Source: Acinetobacter sp. CFCC 10889
GTDB taxonomy: Bacteria; Pseudomonadota; Gammaproteobacteria; Pseudomonadales; Moraxellaceae
Reading direction: 5' to 3'
DNA length: 64,000 bases
Assembly: GCF_003268395.1 (NCBI RefSeq)
Contig: NZ_LQXQ01000005.1
Location: forward strand, 1-64,000
Position numbers and translations under genes: made by a program. Below, one piece after another: positions 7,594 through 16,881 of this stretch. The notes beneath the pieces are model-generated. The model did not search any database. It was not told the DNA's origin and saw nothing but the letters and a program-made list of their open reading frames with translations. Each line of letters begins with the position of its first letter. The first letter of the stretch is position 1.

Positions 7594-10500
7594 ATGAGTG
7601 ATAACTTACCAACGGAAGGATTAGGCCAAGAAATTGGACGTAATGCAAAAGATATTTTTGCAATTAAAAGACCTCGTAGTTGGATACTAAAAGAACTTGA
7701 TGGTGATACCGACTTTGGTATTGATTATATTGTTCAAGTTCACAATCCTCAGAAGCAAGTTGAATTCTCCTTTTACTTACAACTAAAAGGAACACAATCA
7801 CCAAAATATAATTCTGATAACCTTCATATTAAACATCAATTTAAAACGAAAACACTCAATTATTATTTAAGGCAAGATTCTATAGTAATGGTTGTTATTG
7901 TTGATTTAAAAGATGAAGATGAAGATGAGCCAGGTAAGGTTCCTGTTTATTACCAATGGTTGGATGAAGCATGGTTTAGAAAACAGCCAGTAGATTTAGA
8001 TCAGCAAGATCACTTTACAGTCTCTGTCCCAACAGAAAATAAGTTATTCAGAAATCTTGAAATTTATGATTTTTTAAAAGCTCGTTATCATGAAAAAATA
8101 GCTGCTGAAAATTTAAAATTCACTATTAAAGATCTCAATAAGCCCGTAGTAAAAAACTTAGAACTAATTTCTGAAAAAATAAAGACTAAGCCCATTTATT
8201 TAGAAAGTATGGCTACTGACAACCTAGAGCCTTGGATTAACGATCCTGAAGGCGCTGTAGCAAGTCAGCTTAAAATTTGTGCTAGATATTTTGATAATAA
8301 TAAAATCAAAGAAGCAAAAGATTTACTAATTAAGTTAGAAACTAAAAGTATTGAATTTTCAACACACGAACTTGCTGAATTTCATCTTCAACTTGGACAT
8401 CTTGCCATTTTTGAAGATAAATATGAAGAAGCCTTAGAACAGTTTGAGAAAGCTGACAGTCTTAAAGTAAATAATCGCTATTTATATACTTACTTATTAA
8501 ATAAGATTCGTTATCTAGATCTCAGCAACGAACAGTTAGAAGAAATTTTGAGTTTACCTCTAAATGATAACGACAATGCTCATCTAATACGTGCAATCGC
8601 AATGACTTTAATAGGGCAAGAACAAGAGGCTCTTGGTTATTTTCAAGAAAAGAATCCTGAAAAGGTCATCAGACAATTACTTATATGTATGAATGGTGAG
8701 CTTTATGACGAAGCAGATCAGATCATCGCTACTTATGTTCAAACTGATTTAGATTCTGATGAAGATAAATTTCTCTATCACTCCTTAGCTGCCAAGAGAT
8801 ATTTTCATCGGGCGACAGGAAAAGAGTCTATCTATAACACACCTTTTCCTTTAGAGGGTTTTCCAGACTTTGATATAGGTTTAATGACTAGTGCTTTTAA
8901 TGCGATACAAAAGGCTTGGGAAATCAATAAAAATTTAAATTATAAATTTGATATTGAGCCAATCTTATCGATAAGTCCATTTATTTATGGGTATTTTGAT
9001 AAGTCCAACCATTTATTTTCTTATTTGGAGCCACTTCTTCATGCGAGACCAACTAAATCTGTATTAAGACAAGCGTGTCGGATTCAATACGATTACCATA
9101 ATTTTTCAGAGGCTCTTGGTTTACTTGAACAACTTAAAGAGTTAGATGCTGATGAAAAAGCCATGCTTATAATATGTCTATTTAAAGAAGGTAGGCACCA
9201 AGAAGCTTTAGACTTCTTGGCTCTTCATGAACAAGAAATTATAAGCACATGTGGGAACTCAGCTATTCAATTATTTATTATGGCTAGTGGTATAGCATCT
9301 GAGATATTAAACACTAACCTTGCAGAGAAATATCAAAAAATTGTAGAGGAGATGCCAGATGCAGAAGCGGCCATAGCCCTTCAAAAGTTTATTAGATCAT
9401 CACATCTAAATCAAAACCAGTCTAACGAATATCTTAAAGAGCTATATCAAACTTACCTTACCTTGCATAAACCAAAGATACTCGCAGAACAATTAATAAT
9501 ATTCATTCAACCAGAAAGTCAAGAAACTGCCCTAGCATATATTGATGTAGCAGAAAAAATTTTAGAATCTCAAGAACTGTCAAATCATAAGTATTTAGGC
9601 TTATGCCAAGCTTTATTTATAGTGAAAAATTGGCCTAGAACTATTCAAATTGCAAATAAAAATATAAAAAAAGGTGTAAGTATCGGCAAGTGGAATTTGA
9701 TTAAAATCGGGGCTCAATTCAATTTAGGACTTATAGGTTTGGCTAGTAGCCAAATCCATCAAATGCTGAACAATCAGCAATTAGATGATCAAGATAAAAA
9801 GTTCTATATTGAACTATGTTTGGGAATGGGACTTGGTCAAAAAATCATTAAACAGATGGTGGGACTTTTACCAAATATAAAAAGTAGATTTGAAAAAGTT
9901 AAACTACTTTTTCAAATCATTAATGTATATAAAAGCGATTCTAAATATGCTAGCGAACTTCAAAATGCTATTTTCAGTTTAGGTGCTTATGTAGATCAAA
10001 ATGATTATTACCAAGAAGGTAATTATCTAGCTTTATTTATGACTTGTATTATGCTCAGAGGCTCTCTTAAGCCTGAACATGAAGTTTATATAAATGATTT
10101 TAAAGAGCGCCAGAATAAATACTTTATGCAATTTCCCGAATCTACAATTTTCAGATCAGCAGTCTTTCCAGAGAACGCAACTGGAGAGGAATTAATAGCA
10201 TTTTTAAATAAACTGACAGGTCGTAATCAGAATCATATTGATCAAATAAATGAAATTACTGAAAAAATTAGAAATGGTAAATCTCAATTGCCTTTTGTTT
10301 TTAGACAAAAAATTTTACAGAATACGGTCAATATTTTTCAAGCATGGCATAATGCTTGTGATAAATCTGAAAAATATTTAGATTACAAAATCATCCATAA
10401 TCCAGCTAGTACTAATGAAAAAGAAATTAAAGCCTTCATTGAAAATAGCTCAGGATATATTGTTTTGGATGAAACAAGCTTATTGTTACTTAATCAACTT

Positions 10501-11475
10501 GATTTACTAGATATTTTTCTAAAAGAGTTACCTAGGTTTACGCTTTTAAGATCCGTTTTTAATAGAATTAAAAGTATAGCTCACGATAAGATGCAGCTTT
10601 TCAGTGAGCAGGCCGATAAGATTTGGCTTGCAATTCAAAGTAATATAGATAAATTAACGTTAATAGAAGAGGATAAAGTTTTAGGGTATGTAGAATCATT
10701 AAAAGATTCATCTTCATTTATTTTTACTGAAGATAAAATACTTTATGTTTTGCTAAAAGAGAAAATTAAAGATTTAAATTCTGGAAATATATTTAATATT
10801 ATCTCATACTTGTATGAAAATAATGCAATAACTAAATCTATATTTGTAGAGAAAATATCAGATTTTTTTATCTTAGATTTTAAGGGAGTCACCTTTTCAG
10901 CAAAGAACGTTCATAGTTATATGACCTGTATGCTTGAAAATAAAACTTTACTCAATGAATATCGATCTTCTCCGTTATCAAAAGTAATTGATTATTACTT
11001 ATCGTCTGAAGATAACCAGGCCCTAAAATTAAAAAACTCTTTTGTCTTAATTACACATATTACCCCTTATGAATTAAGTTCTGATATCCTTTCTCATATT
11101 ATAAATCATGTCTTGGAATATACTCCTTATTTTGATAGTTATTATATTATATCAATATATATAATATCTTTAGGACTGCGATTCAATTTAATATTAAACC
11201 CTACCACTCATATTTCTTCCGCACATAAAAAACTGTGGGAAAAGTATAAAGAATTAATGGAATTAAATTCTGAAAATATTTTTACAGATGATTTTTTAAT
11301 TAACACTGTTTTAAGCTCTTTACTCAGACTTAAGATTAATAAAATTGATAGAGAAATGACTTTAATCAACGAGAAAAATATTAAACAAGCTTACTTAAAC
11401 TTATTATTAACCTTCCCCTTAAATACAAAGGAACATACTAAAATTAAGATTTTCAAAGCAGTATTTGATTATTGA
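7594..11475 (+). CDS. DUF4365 nuclease-like domain + TPR-like solenoid + PIN-like domain protein
   Basis: A 1293-aa protein. Residues 5-150 match the DUF4365 pattern (LGQEIGRNAKDIF, then DFGID at 40-44 and FYLQLKG at about 60-66). The D...QxK set is the PD-(D/E)XK nuclease core with Gln replacing Glu. Residues about 220-800 are helical repeats, several TPR-like (AEFHLQLGHLAIFEDKYEEA, ALEQFEKA). Residues about 954-1105 resemble a PIN ribonuclease: IVLDETSLLLLNQLDLLDIF (D959), then SFIFTEDKI (D1047) and a late SYLYENNAITKS segment. A helical tail follows. TPR proteins ending in PIN-like domains are known from predicted bacterial conflict systems. No ATPase motif was seen. The ATG is 11 bp after a possible TTTATTACGG region with only a weak ribosome site. 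Confidence 0.72.
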   Translation: MSDNLPTEGLGQEIGRNAKDIFAIKRPRSWILKELDGDTDFGIDYIVQVHNPQKQVEFSFYLQLKGTQSPKYNSDNLHIKHQFKTKTLNYYLRQDSIVMVVIVDLKDEDEDEPGKVPVYYQWLDEAWFRKQPVDLDQQDHFTVSVPTENKLFRNLEIYDFLKARYHEKIAAENLKFTIKDLNKPVVKNLELISEKIKTKPIYLESMATDNLEPWINDPEGAVASQLKICARYFDNNKIKEAKDLLIKLETKSIEFSTHELAEFHLQLGHLAIFEDKYEEALEQFEKADSLKVNNRYLYTYLLNKIRYLDLSNEQLEEILSLPLNDNDNAHLIRAIAMTLIGQEQEALGYFQEKNPEKVIRQLLICMNGELYDEADQIIATYVQTDLDSDEDKFLYHSLAAKRYFHRATGKESIYNTPFPLEGFPDFDIGLMTSAFNAIQKAWEINKNLNYKFDIEPILSISPFIYGYFDKSNHLFSYLEPLLHARPTKSVLRQACRIQYDYHNFSEALGLLEQLKELDADEKAMLIICLFKEGRHQEALDFLALHEQEIISTCGNSAIQLFIMASGIASEILNTNLAEKYQKIVEEMPDAEAAIALQKFIRSSHLNQNQSNEYLKELYQTYLTLHKPKILAEQLIIFIQPESQETALAYIDVAEKILESQELSNHKYLGLCQALFIVKNWPRTIQIANKNIKKGVSIGKWNLIKIGAQFNLGLIGLASSQIHQMLNNQQLDDQDKKFYIELCLGMGLGQKIIKQMVGLLPNIKSRFEKVKLLFQIINVYKSDSKYASELQNAIFSLGAYVDQNDYYQEGNYLALFMTCIMLRGSLKPEHEVYINDFKERQNKYFMQFPESTIFRSAVFPENATGEELIAFLNKLTGRNQNHIDQINEITEKIRNGKSQLPFVFRQKILQNTVNIFQAWHNACDKSEKYLDYKIIHNPASTNEKEIKAFIENSSGYIVLDETSLLLLNQLDLLDIFLKELPRFTLLRSVFNRIKSIAHDKMQLFSEQADKIWLAIQSNIDKLTLIEEDKVLGYVESLKDSSSFIFTEDKILYVLLKEKIKDLNSGNIFNIISYLYENNAITKSIFVEKISDFFILDFKGVTFSAKNVHSYMTCMLENKTLLNEYRSSPLSKVIDYYLSSEDNQALKLKNSFVLITHITPYELSSDILSHIINHVLEYTPYFDSYYIISIYIISLGLRFNLILNPTTHISSAHKKLWEKYKELMELNSENIFTDDFLINTVLSSLLRLKINKIDREMTLINEKNIKQAYLNLLLTFPLNTKEHTKIKIFKAVFDY

Positions 11476-11692
11476 TATTTAAAAATCATGTTAAGTATAT
11501 TTCTTTCAATTATTTTTATTTATTATTAAACTAAGGTTTATTTATGATCATCAAAGAAGAACACTACCCTCCTAGACTTCCTTTTATAAATAATTTATCT
11601 GTTTAGTAATGTTTAATACTAATTAATTATTTATAAAATTTCTGCACATTTCTTATTTATAAAATAAGCCTATTAATAAAGAGTAAAAATAT

Positions 11693-11730
11693 CCATTTTT
11701 AAAATGGTACCTTTACGATTTTTAAAATCG
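11693..11730. repeat. pair of matched palindromes
   Basis: CCATTTT-T-AAAATGG (11693-11707) and CGATTTT-T-AAAATCG (11716-11730) share the core ATTTTTAAAAT; their centres are 23 bp apart, about two helical turns. Such spacing suggests two dimers bound on one face of the DNA. No adjacent gene obviously uses them as an operator. Confidence 0.5.
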
Positions 11731-11784
11731 ACGGTTTAATATGTAGTGCTAAATTCTTAAATATGTATGTAACACATCAACTAT

Positions 11785-11962
11785 GTTTACATTTTATGCA
11801 GTTTGATTGTTAAATTTGAGCTATTATTTTGGTCCTTTTAGTTTACAAAAGGTATATTAGATTGAAAATTTGAAGATGTTTACATTTTCAATAAAAGTTT
11901 TAGCGATAAATTATTAGACGCTAGAATTACTGTGTATTTCAAGCATCTCTCATGAGTTTACA
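11785..11962 (-). repeat. four TGTAAAC repeats next to the tmk break (putative element end)
   Basis: Read on the minus strand, TGTAAAC occurs at 11962, 11884, 11847 and 11791, always in the same direction. Two copies belong to a 13-bp direct repeat. Spaced same-direction repeats at a boundary are what transposase (TnsB-like) or recombinase arm sites look like. No transposase or integrase gene for this end is in the window, so the assignment is tentative. Confidence 0.45.
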
Positions 11963-11976
11963 TAAAATAAAAAGGA

Positions 11977-12279
11977 TTATAATGAGTCAGTAAAGCGATC
12001 GCATAAGACAATTTTTCCCAAAGCCAAAGCAGGTAAAATCACAGTTTCCACATGCTGTGCACGTGCGGCATACATCAGCAATAACTCCGTGTCATTGCTC
12101 ATCTTTTCTTCGTGATTCACTGACAACAAGAGAGCCCGCATTTGTTCTGCCAAAGGTGTGCCCCCTGGTTCACGAGTAAGTACAACATCTTTACCTAATG
12201 CTTGAAAATGCTCAAATAATTTTCGAATCAGTGTAGTTTTACCTACACCTTCTGTGCCTTCAAAACTAATAAACATCAT
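11977..12279 (-). pseudogene. tmk: thymidylate kinase, 5' fragment (3' half missing)
   Basis: The first ~99 codons of thymidylate kinase (dTMP to dTDP; normally about 200-210 aa) are intact: P-loop [25 protein letters not shown] and the start of the DRx motif (CDRFTDS). The frame then meets unrelated sequence and stops (L-stop) at 11977. The expected continuation (SFAYQGGGR in relatives) is absent in all three frames beyond, so this is not a simple frameshift. The gene is essential in bacteria, so a complete or rebuilt copy must exist elsewhere, most likely at the other end of the inserted region. It is 6 bp after mltG, the normal gammaproteobacterial order. Confidence 0.88.
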
Positions 12280-12285
12280 GACTCC

Positions 12286-13341
12286 TTATTTTTTAGCACG
12301 CATCACAGCAAGATATTCCTGAACCGCACGATTATGATCTGCCAAATTGGCTGAGAATTTGTGCCCACCATTGCCTGTTGCCACAAAGTAAATATTGTCC
12401 GAATCATCAGGATGCATGGCTGCCTCAATGGCTTTTTTACTTGGTAATGCAATCGGCGTAGGTGGTAAACCATTGATCGTATAAGTATTATATGCAGTTG
12501 GTGTGCGTAAGTCTTGCTTGGTGATATTGCCTTTGTAGTTATCCCCCATACCATAAATCACCGTTGGATCTGTTTGCAGGCGCATACCCATTTTCAAACG
12601 GCGGACAAATACACCCGACACCTGACGAAGCTCACGATCCACACTGGTTTCCCGTTCAATGATCGATGCCATAATCAAGGCTTCATATTTATTTTGATAA
12701 GGTAAACCTTGAGCACGTTTTTCCCATGCAGTATCTAAAATTTTCATTTGACGTTGATATAAATCCATCAAAATCTTTTTATCGCTTGCACCTTTATCAA
12801 AGAAATAAGTATCGGGTGCGAATAAACCTTCCGCATGTTCATAAGGAATATTGAGTGCTTTCAGCATTTCAGCCGTAGGGAGATTTGCCACTTCTGCTTT
12901 AACATATTGATCTTTTTTCAAAGTTTTTAACAATTGTTTTGTGGTAGTGCCTTCAATCACCAAAATTCGGTTCATTTGCGCATTGTCCGCATCAGAAACC
13001 ATCATCAAGACTTCACGTACACTCATGCCTTTCGAGACTTCATACACCCCAGCTTTCATCGTTTCATCAATAAAAAATTTACGATACAGTTTTAAGAGAA
13101 TCGGAAAACTGACTTTGTTGTCCTTGGCAAGTTGATCAATAAAACCTGTATAGGTTTCACCATTATCAATGACCAATTTTTGCTTTGTGCCTTCAACTGG
13201 ATAAGTTTTAAATACACTCATATTTAAAATGATTGCAACAAAGACCAAAAGCCCAATCAATATGAGCGCCATACCTTTATAAAATTTATTGGGTGCACTA
13301 TTTGGCGCTTTTTTATGACTTTTTGTAGGAGGATTAGACAT
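12286..13341 (-). CDS. mltG: endolytic murein transglycosylase MltG
   Basis: Cleaves nascent glycan strands at the inner membrane and is thought to set the chain length of new peptidoglycan. 351 aa: a short cytoplasmic Lys-rich N-terminus, one transmembrane helix (about 22-41, MALILIGLLVFVAIILNM), a LysM-like subdomain, then the YceG catalytic domain with IMASIIERET containing the catalytic Glu, and LQTDPTVIYGMG and PTPIALPS typical of the family. I chose ATG 13341 (MSNPPTKS), which overlaps the pabC stop by 8 bases; a longer frame to 13413 would add an implausible N-terminus. Co-transcribed with pabC and tmk. Confidence 0.95.
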   Translation of the reverse strand: MSNPPTKSHKKAPNSAPNKFYKGMALILIGLLVFVAIILNMSVFKTYPVEGTKQKLVIDNGETYTGFIDQLAKDNKVSFPILLKLYRKFFIDETMKAGVYEVSKGMSVREVLMMVSDADNAQMNRILVIEGTTTKQLLKTLKKDQYVKAEVANLPTAEMLKALNIPYEHAEGLFAPDTYFFDKGASDKKILMDLYQRQMKILDTAWEKRAQGLPYQNKYEALIMASIIERETSVDRELRQVSGVFVRRLKMGMRLQTDPTVIYGMGDNYKGNITKQDLRTPTAYNTYTINGLPPTPIALPSKKAIEAAMHPDDSDNIYFVATGNGGHKFSANLADHNRAVQEYLAVMRAKK

Positions 13342-14158
13342 GAGATTTAAACTGTTGTAATTGCAAAGTTTCGAATAATTCAACACAAGGTTGAAGCGCC
13401 AAAGTTCGACCATCCAAAGACTGTACTATTTTCATCGGGCTTAACGCATTACAAAAAAATAGACTTTGAATATGTGGAATTTCATTTAAATCAACTGAAC
13501 GGAGTTGACATGGAATGTGCTGTTGTTGCATTCGTTGTAAAATCTCCGCACGCATCACACCATGTACACCATTATAGCGGAGTTCAGGGCTAATCCATGT
13601 ATTGTTTATTTGAATAAAACAATTACTGCTCACTCCTTCAACAACTTTACCTTGCACATCTGTAACCAAAGCCTCAATCCAAGCTTTTTCCTGTGCTTCT
13701 TTTTTTAGCATCACTTGTTCAAGGCGATTCAGACTTTTTAAACCCACCAATGCAGGCATGGTTAAACCAATACGTTGTGTCAAGACACCACTATCAATGT
13801 ATTCAGGCTGAAATAGCTGTATTTTTTGTGGATAGTAAAATACATATAAATCAGCAGGATGATCTGGCATAGCATAACCACGCTGCCCTTCACCCCGACT
13901 AATTACAATTTTTAAAGTACCATTCAATGAATCAAATTGTTGCTGAAGTTGTCGCAAACTTTGTTCTAAAAAAGCAAAATCTACCTGTAAAAATAACCGT
14001 TCCGCAGAATGTTGCAAACGTAAACGATGTAAGTCTTCCAATTCAATCACATTTTGATAAATTCGTGCTGTGCTAAAGCAACCATCACCATACTGAAAAG
14101 CCCGATCAAAAATTGATACAGAATCAATAATTTGACCATTCTTATAACAAAATACCAT
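13334..14158 (-). CDS. pabC: aminodeoxychorismate lyase PabC
   Basis: A fold-type IV PLP enzyme making p-aminobenzoate from 4-amino-4-deoxychorismate, for folate. 274 aa. DRAFQYGDGCFSTARIY is at the N-terminus, the PLP lysine is in GLKSLNRLEQVM, and the C-terminal half has EGVSSNCFI and GVMRAEIL. I chose ATG 14158 (MVFCYKNG) since it matches the usual PabC start and has a GGGAAA ribosome site; an upstream ATG at 14182 adds eight residues. It is the first gene of pabC-mltG-tmk. Confidence 0.93.
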   Translation of the reverse strand: MVFCYKNGQIIDSVSIFDRAFQYGDGCFSTARIYQNVIELEDLHRLRLQHSAERLFLQVDFAFLEQSLRQLQQQFDSLNGTLKIVISRGEGQRGYAMPDHPADLYVFYYPQKIQLFQPEYIDSGVLTQRIGLTMPALVGLKSLNRLEQVMLKKEAQEKAWIEALVTDVQGKVVEGVSSNCFIQINNTWISPELRYNGVHGVMRAEILQRMQQQHIPCQLRSVDLNEIPHIQSLFFCNALSPMKIVQSLDGRTLALQPCVELFETLQLQQFKSHV

Positions 14159-14318
14159 GTTTATTTCCCAAAAATACAACAAATCTCAGCGCATTTAAAA
14201 ACCAATCTTATGCGTTTTTATTCATATAAAATTCGTTTTTTATTATTTTTTATGGATAAAGACTGGCGTTATGCTGCACCCATATTAACGAAATTATGAA
14301 TTATTTGGGGCATAACAC

Positions 14319-15326
14319 ATGCAATTTTCAAAATTAAAATTAGGTATTGCTGCGGTACTTATTTCAGCAACCTCTTTTACAGCAACCGCAAAAGATTTTC
14401 TTAATGTCTCTTATGACCCAACCCGAGAGTTATACGACAACTTTAACAAGCAATTTGCTGGTTATTGGAAGTCTAAAACTGGACAAGATATTACTTTTAA
14501 ACAATCACATGGTGGCTCAGGCAAACAGGCACGTGCAGTAATTGATGGTTTGAGTGCAGATGTGGTCACTTTGGCACTAGCTGCTGATATTGATGCGATT
14601 GCAGACAAAACCAATTTACTGCCTAAAGATTGGCAAAAGAAATTTCCACAAAACTCTACACCTTATACGTCAACAATTGTTTTTTTAGTACGTAAAGGCA
14701 ACCCGAAAGGCATTAAAGACTGGGGGGATTTAGTGAAACCTGGTGTTGATATTATCACGCCAAATCCAAAAACTTCAGGCGGTGCACGTTGGAATTACCT
14801 CGCAGCATGGGCATGGGCAAAACATAAATATGGCTCAGATGCTAAAGCACAAGATTTTGTACGTCAAATTTATAAACAAACCAAAGTATTAGACTCTGGT
14901 GCACGTGGAGCAACCACAACATTTGCAGAGCGTGGTATCGGTGATGTGCTATTGGCTTGGGAAAATGAAGCATTCTTAGCACAACGAGAGCAACCAGGTA
15001 AATTTGAGATTATTACTCCATCTCTTTCAATTTTAGCTGAACCGCCTGTAGCGATTGTTGAAAAAAATGCTGAGAAAAATGGCAGTTTAAATCTTGCGAA
15101 AGCTTATCTGAACTATTTGTACTCACCTGCTGGACAGGAAATTGCAGCGAAAAACTTCTATCGTCCTCGTAATGCAGCCACATTACAAAAATATGCAACA
15201 ACATTTAAACCACTGAAACTCGTCACGATTGATAAAGAATTTGGTGGTTGGGCGAAAGTACAGAAACAACATTTTGAAAATAATGGTGTTTTTGACCAAA
15301 TCGTTAAAGCCAATACTTCAAAATAA
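14319..15326 (+). CDS. sbp: sulfate ABC transporter periplasmic binding protein
   Basis: Periplasmic sulfate receptor, 335 aa, of the usual length for Sbp/CysP. A signal peptide (about 1-24, [18 protein letters not shown]) precedes [36 protein letters not shown] and the anion-loop region [18 protein letters not shown], all family hallmarks. It is the first gene of a sulfate uptake operon with cysT, cysW and cysA downstream. A CysB-family regulator closes the cluster and probably activates it under sulfur limitation. Sbp and CysP (thiosulfate) are hard to separate by eye; I favour Sbp. Confidence 0.93.
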   Translation: MQFSKLKLGIAAVLISATSFTATAKDFLNVSYDPTRELYDNFNKQFAGYWKSKTGQDITFKQSHGGSGKQARAVIDGLSADVVTLALAADIDAIADKTNLLPKDWQKKFPQNSTPYTSTIVFLVRKGNPKGIKDWGDLVKPGVDIITPNPKTSGGARWNYLAAWAWAKHKYGSDAKAQDFVRQIYKQTKVLDSGARGATTTFAERGIGDVLLAWENEAFLAQREQPGKFEIITPSLSILAEPPVAIVEKNAEKNGSLNLAKAYLNYLYSPAGQEIAAKNFYRPRNAATLQKYATTFKPLKLVTIDKEFGGWAKVQKQHFENNGVFDQIVKANTSK

Positions 15327-15362
15327 AACTGTGAAATAAATCAGCAATAAAGGAGCATCGAC

Positions 15363-15965
15363 ATGACACACAGCATAATTGTTCCAGGTGTAGGTGGCAG
15401 TGATTATGATCATTGGCAGTCTTGGCTACAACGCCAACTCATGTCGTGCTCACGTGTACAACAAGATTGGAATCATCCTGTTCTAGCAGAATGGATTGAC
15501 AACTTTGTACACACCTTAAACAAAGTTAATGCACCGACTCAAATCATTGCACATAGCTTTGGTTGTTTAACCAGTGTGGCTGCTTTAGCACAATATCCTG
15601 AATTAAAATCAAAAGTTAAAAAATTGGTTTTAGTTGCACCTGCCAATCCTGCCCGCTTTGGTGAAGCAGGTTTTGCACGAAACAGTGTTGGAAATTATGC
15701 TGAATATTTCCACAAACTGCGGATTGATGTACCTGTAGATATGATTATTTCTGAAAATGATCCTTGGTTAAATTTTGAAGATGCTCAAGCCTTAGCAAAA
15801 GCATGGAAAATTAAACCACATAACTTCGGACAAGCTGGTCATATTAATGTTGCATCAGGATTTAGTACTTTTCCAGAAATTTTTGATTATTTGATTGCAA
15901 CCCCTGCAAATGCTTATATCAATAATTTTGATGAGAGCAAGTTGTTTTTTAAATTTGCAATTTGA
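15363..15965 (+). CDS. RBBP9/YdeN-family alpha/beta hydrolase
   Basis: A 200-aa cytoplasmic serine hydrolase of the RBBP9/YdeN (DUF1234-type) group. IIVPGVGGSDYDHWQSWL at the N-terminus is typical; the nucleophile is in IAHSFGCL, the acid in ISENDPW and the histidine in AGHINVASGFS. The catalytic triad is complete. It lies inside the sulfate operon, 36 bp after sbp with a clear AAGGAG site. A hairpin before cysT may lower read-through. The substrate is unknown; its place suggests a link to sulfur-starvation growth, but that is a guess. Confidence 0.88.
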   Translation: MTHSIIVPGVGGSDYDHWQSWLQRQLMSCSRVQQDWNHPVLAEWIDNFVHTLNKVNAPTQIIAHSFGCLTSVAALAQYPELKSKVKKLVLVAPANPARFGEAGFARNSVGNYAEYFHKLRIDVPVDMIISENDPWLNFEDAQALAKAWKIKPHNFGQAGHINVASGFSTFPEIFDYLIATPANAYINNFDESKLFFKFAI

Positions 15966-16005
15966 GTATTGCCTTTTAAGCTTGGCAAAAGTTTTTAGTT
16001 TATTG

Positions 16006-16025
16006 GCTTGTTGACTTCAACAAGC
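16006..16025 (+). terminator. hairpin between the hydrolase gene and cysT
   Basis: GCTTGTTGA and TCAACAAGC pair with only CT between and are followed by TTTCTCTC. It is 22 bp before the cysT ATG. It may act as a partial terminator or mRNA-stabilising hairpin separating the abundant binding-protein message from the permease genes. Confidence 0.5.
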
Positions 16026-16047
16026 TTTCTCTCTTTGAGGAGTAGTC

Positions 16048-16881
16048 ATGTCGCAGCGATCCCGAGTGCTGCCAGGATTTGGTCTTTCACTAGGCTTCAC
16101 CCTAGCGTATCTATCTTTAATCGTACTGATACCATTATCTGCCGTATTCATAAAATCATTAGGTGTGGGTTGGGATGGACTCTGGGAGATTCTCAGTTCA
16201 GAACGTATTATCAAATCCCTACAATTGAGCTTTGGTACAGCCATTGTTGCAGCCTTAATTAATGTGGTTTTTGGTTTGTTATTGGCATGGTGCTTAGTAC
16301 GTTATACCTTCCCAGGTAAACGCATTGTCGATGCCTTGGTTGATTTACCTTTTGCTTTACCTACCGCAGTTGCAGGGATTGCATTAACTTCTTTGTACGC
16401 ACCCACAGGTTGGATCGGTCAATATCTAGAACCTATAGGCATTAAAGTGGCTTATACCCCGATCGGGATCACCTTAGCCTTAATTTTTATTGGTATTCCT
16501 TTTGTGGTACGTACTGTACAACCTGTACTCAGTGATTTTGAAACTGAACTTGAAGAAGCGGCATCTGCACTCGGTGCAAATCGTTTTCAGATTATTAGTA
16601 AAGTGATTTTACCTGTGTTATTTCCTGCACTATTAACAGGCTTTGCTTTAGCATTTGCTCGTGGTGTTGGTGAATATGGCTCGGTGATTTTCATTGCAGG
16701 GAATCAACCTTTTGAAACAGAAATTGCACCACTCATGATTATTTCTCGTTTAGAAGAATATGACTATGCAGGTGCAACCACCATTGCTGTCGTGATGTTA
16801 GTCATTTCATTCTTTATCTTGTTCTTGATTAATTTAATTCAAGCATGGGCAAGTCGCCGTACAGGGAGAACTGCACGATGA
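16048..16881 (+). CDS. cysT: sulfate/thiosulfate ABC transporter permease CysT
   Basis: Inner-membrane permease (also called CysU), 277 aa with about six transmembrane helices. It carries the BPD_transp_1 fold, including the EAA loop that contacts CysA ([20 protein letters not shown]) and the typical [19 protein letters not shown] stretch. A GAGGAG ribosome site precedes ATG 16048. The stop overlaps the cysW start (ATGA), so CysT and CysW are translationally coupled, as expected of a CysT-CysW heterodimer. Confidence 0.95.
   Translation: MSQRSRVLPGFGLSLGFTLAYLSLIVLIPLSAVFIKSLGVGWDGLWEILSSERIIKSLQLSFGTAIVAALINVVFGLLLAWCLVRYTFPGKRIVDALVDLPFALPTAVAGIALTSLYAPTGWIGQYLEPIGIKVAYTPIGITLALIFIGIPFVVRTVQPVLSDFETELEEAASALGANRFQIISKVILPVLFPALLTGFALAFARGVGEYGSVIFIAGNQPFETEIAPLMIISRLEEYDYAGATTIAVVMLVISFFILFLINLIQAWASRRTGRTAR

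Larger units (their letters stand above)
11476..11976. other. 501-bp AT-rich stretch without genes, at the accessory-region boundary
   Basis: No coding frame worth reporting. It holds two matched small palindromes (11693-11730), a 13-bp direct repeat ATGTTTACATTTT (11783-11795 and 11876-11888), and four same-orientation GTTTACA motifs. It ends at the break in tmk (about 11983). The repeat content fits the end of an integrated mobile element better than an ordinary intergenic space. Confidence 0.6.

Noticed and set aside
11783..11962. Could the TGTAAAC repeats be a CRISPR array?
   Set aside because: The repeat is only 7-13 bp, spacers are irregular (37-78 bp) and there are no cas genes.
11900..12000. 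A simple frameshift as the cause of the short tmk frame
   Set aside because: None of the three frames after 11983 resembles the rest of thymidylate kinase, so a junction is the better explanation.
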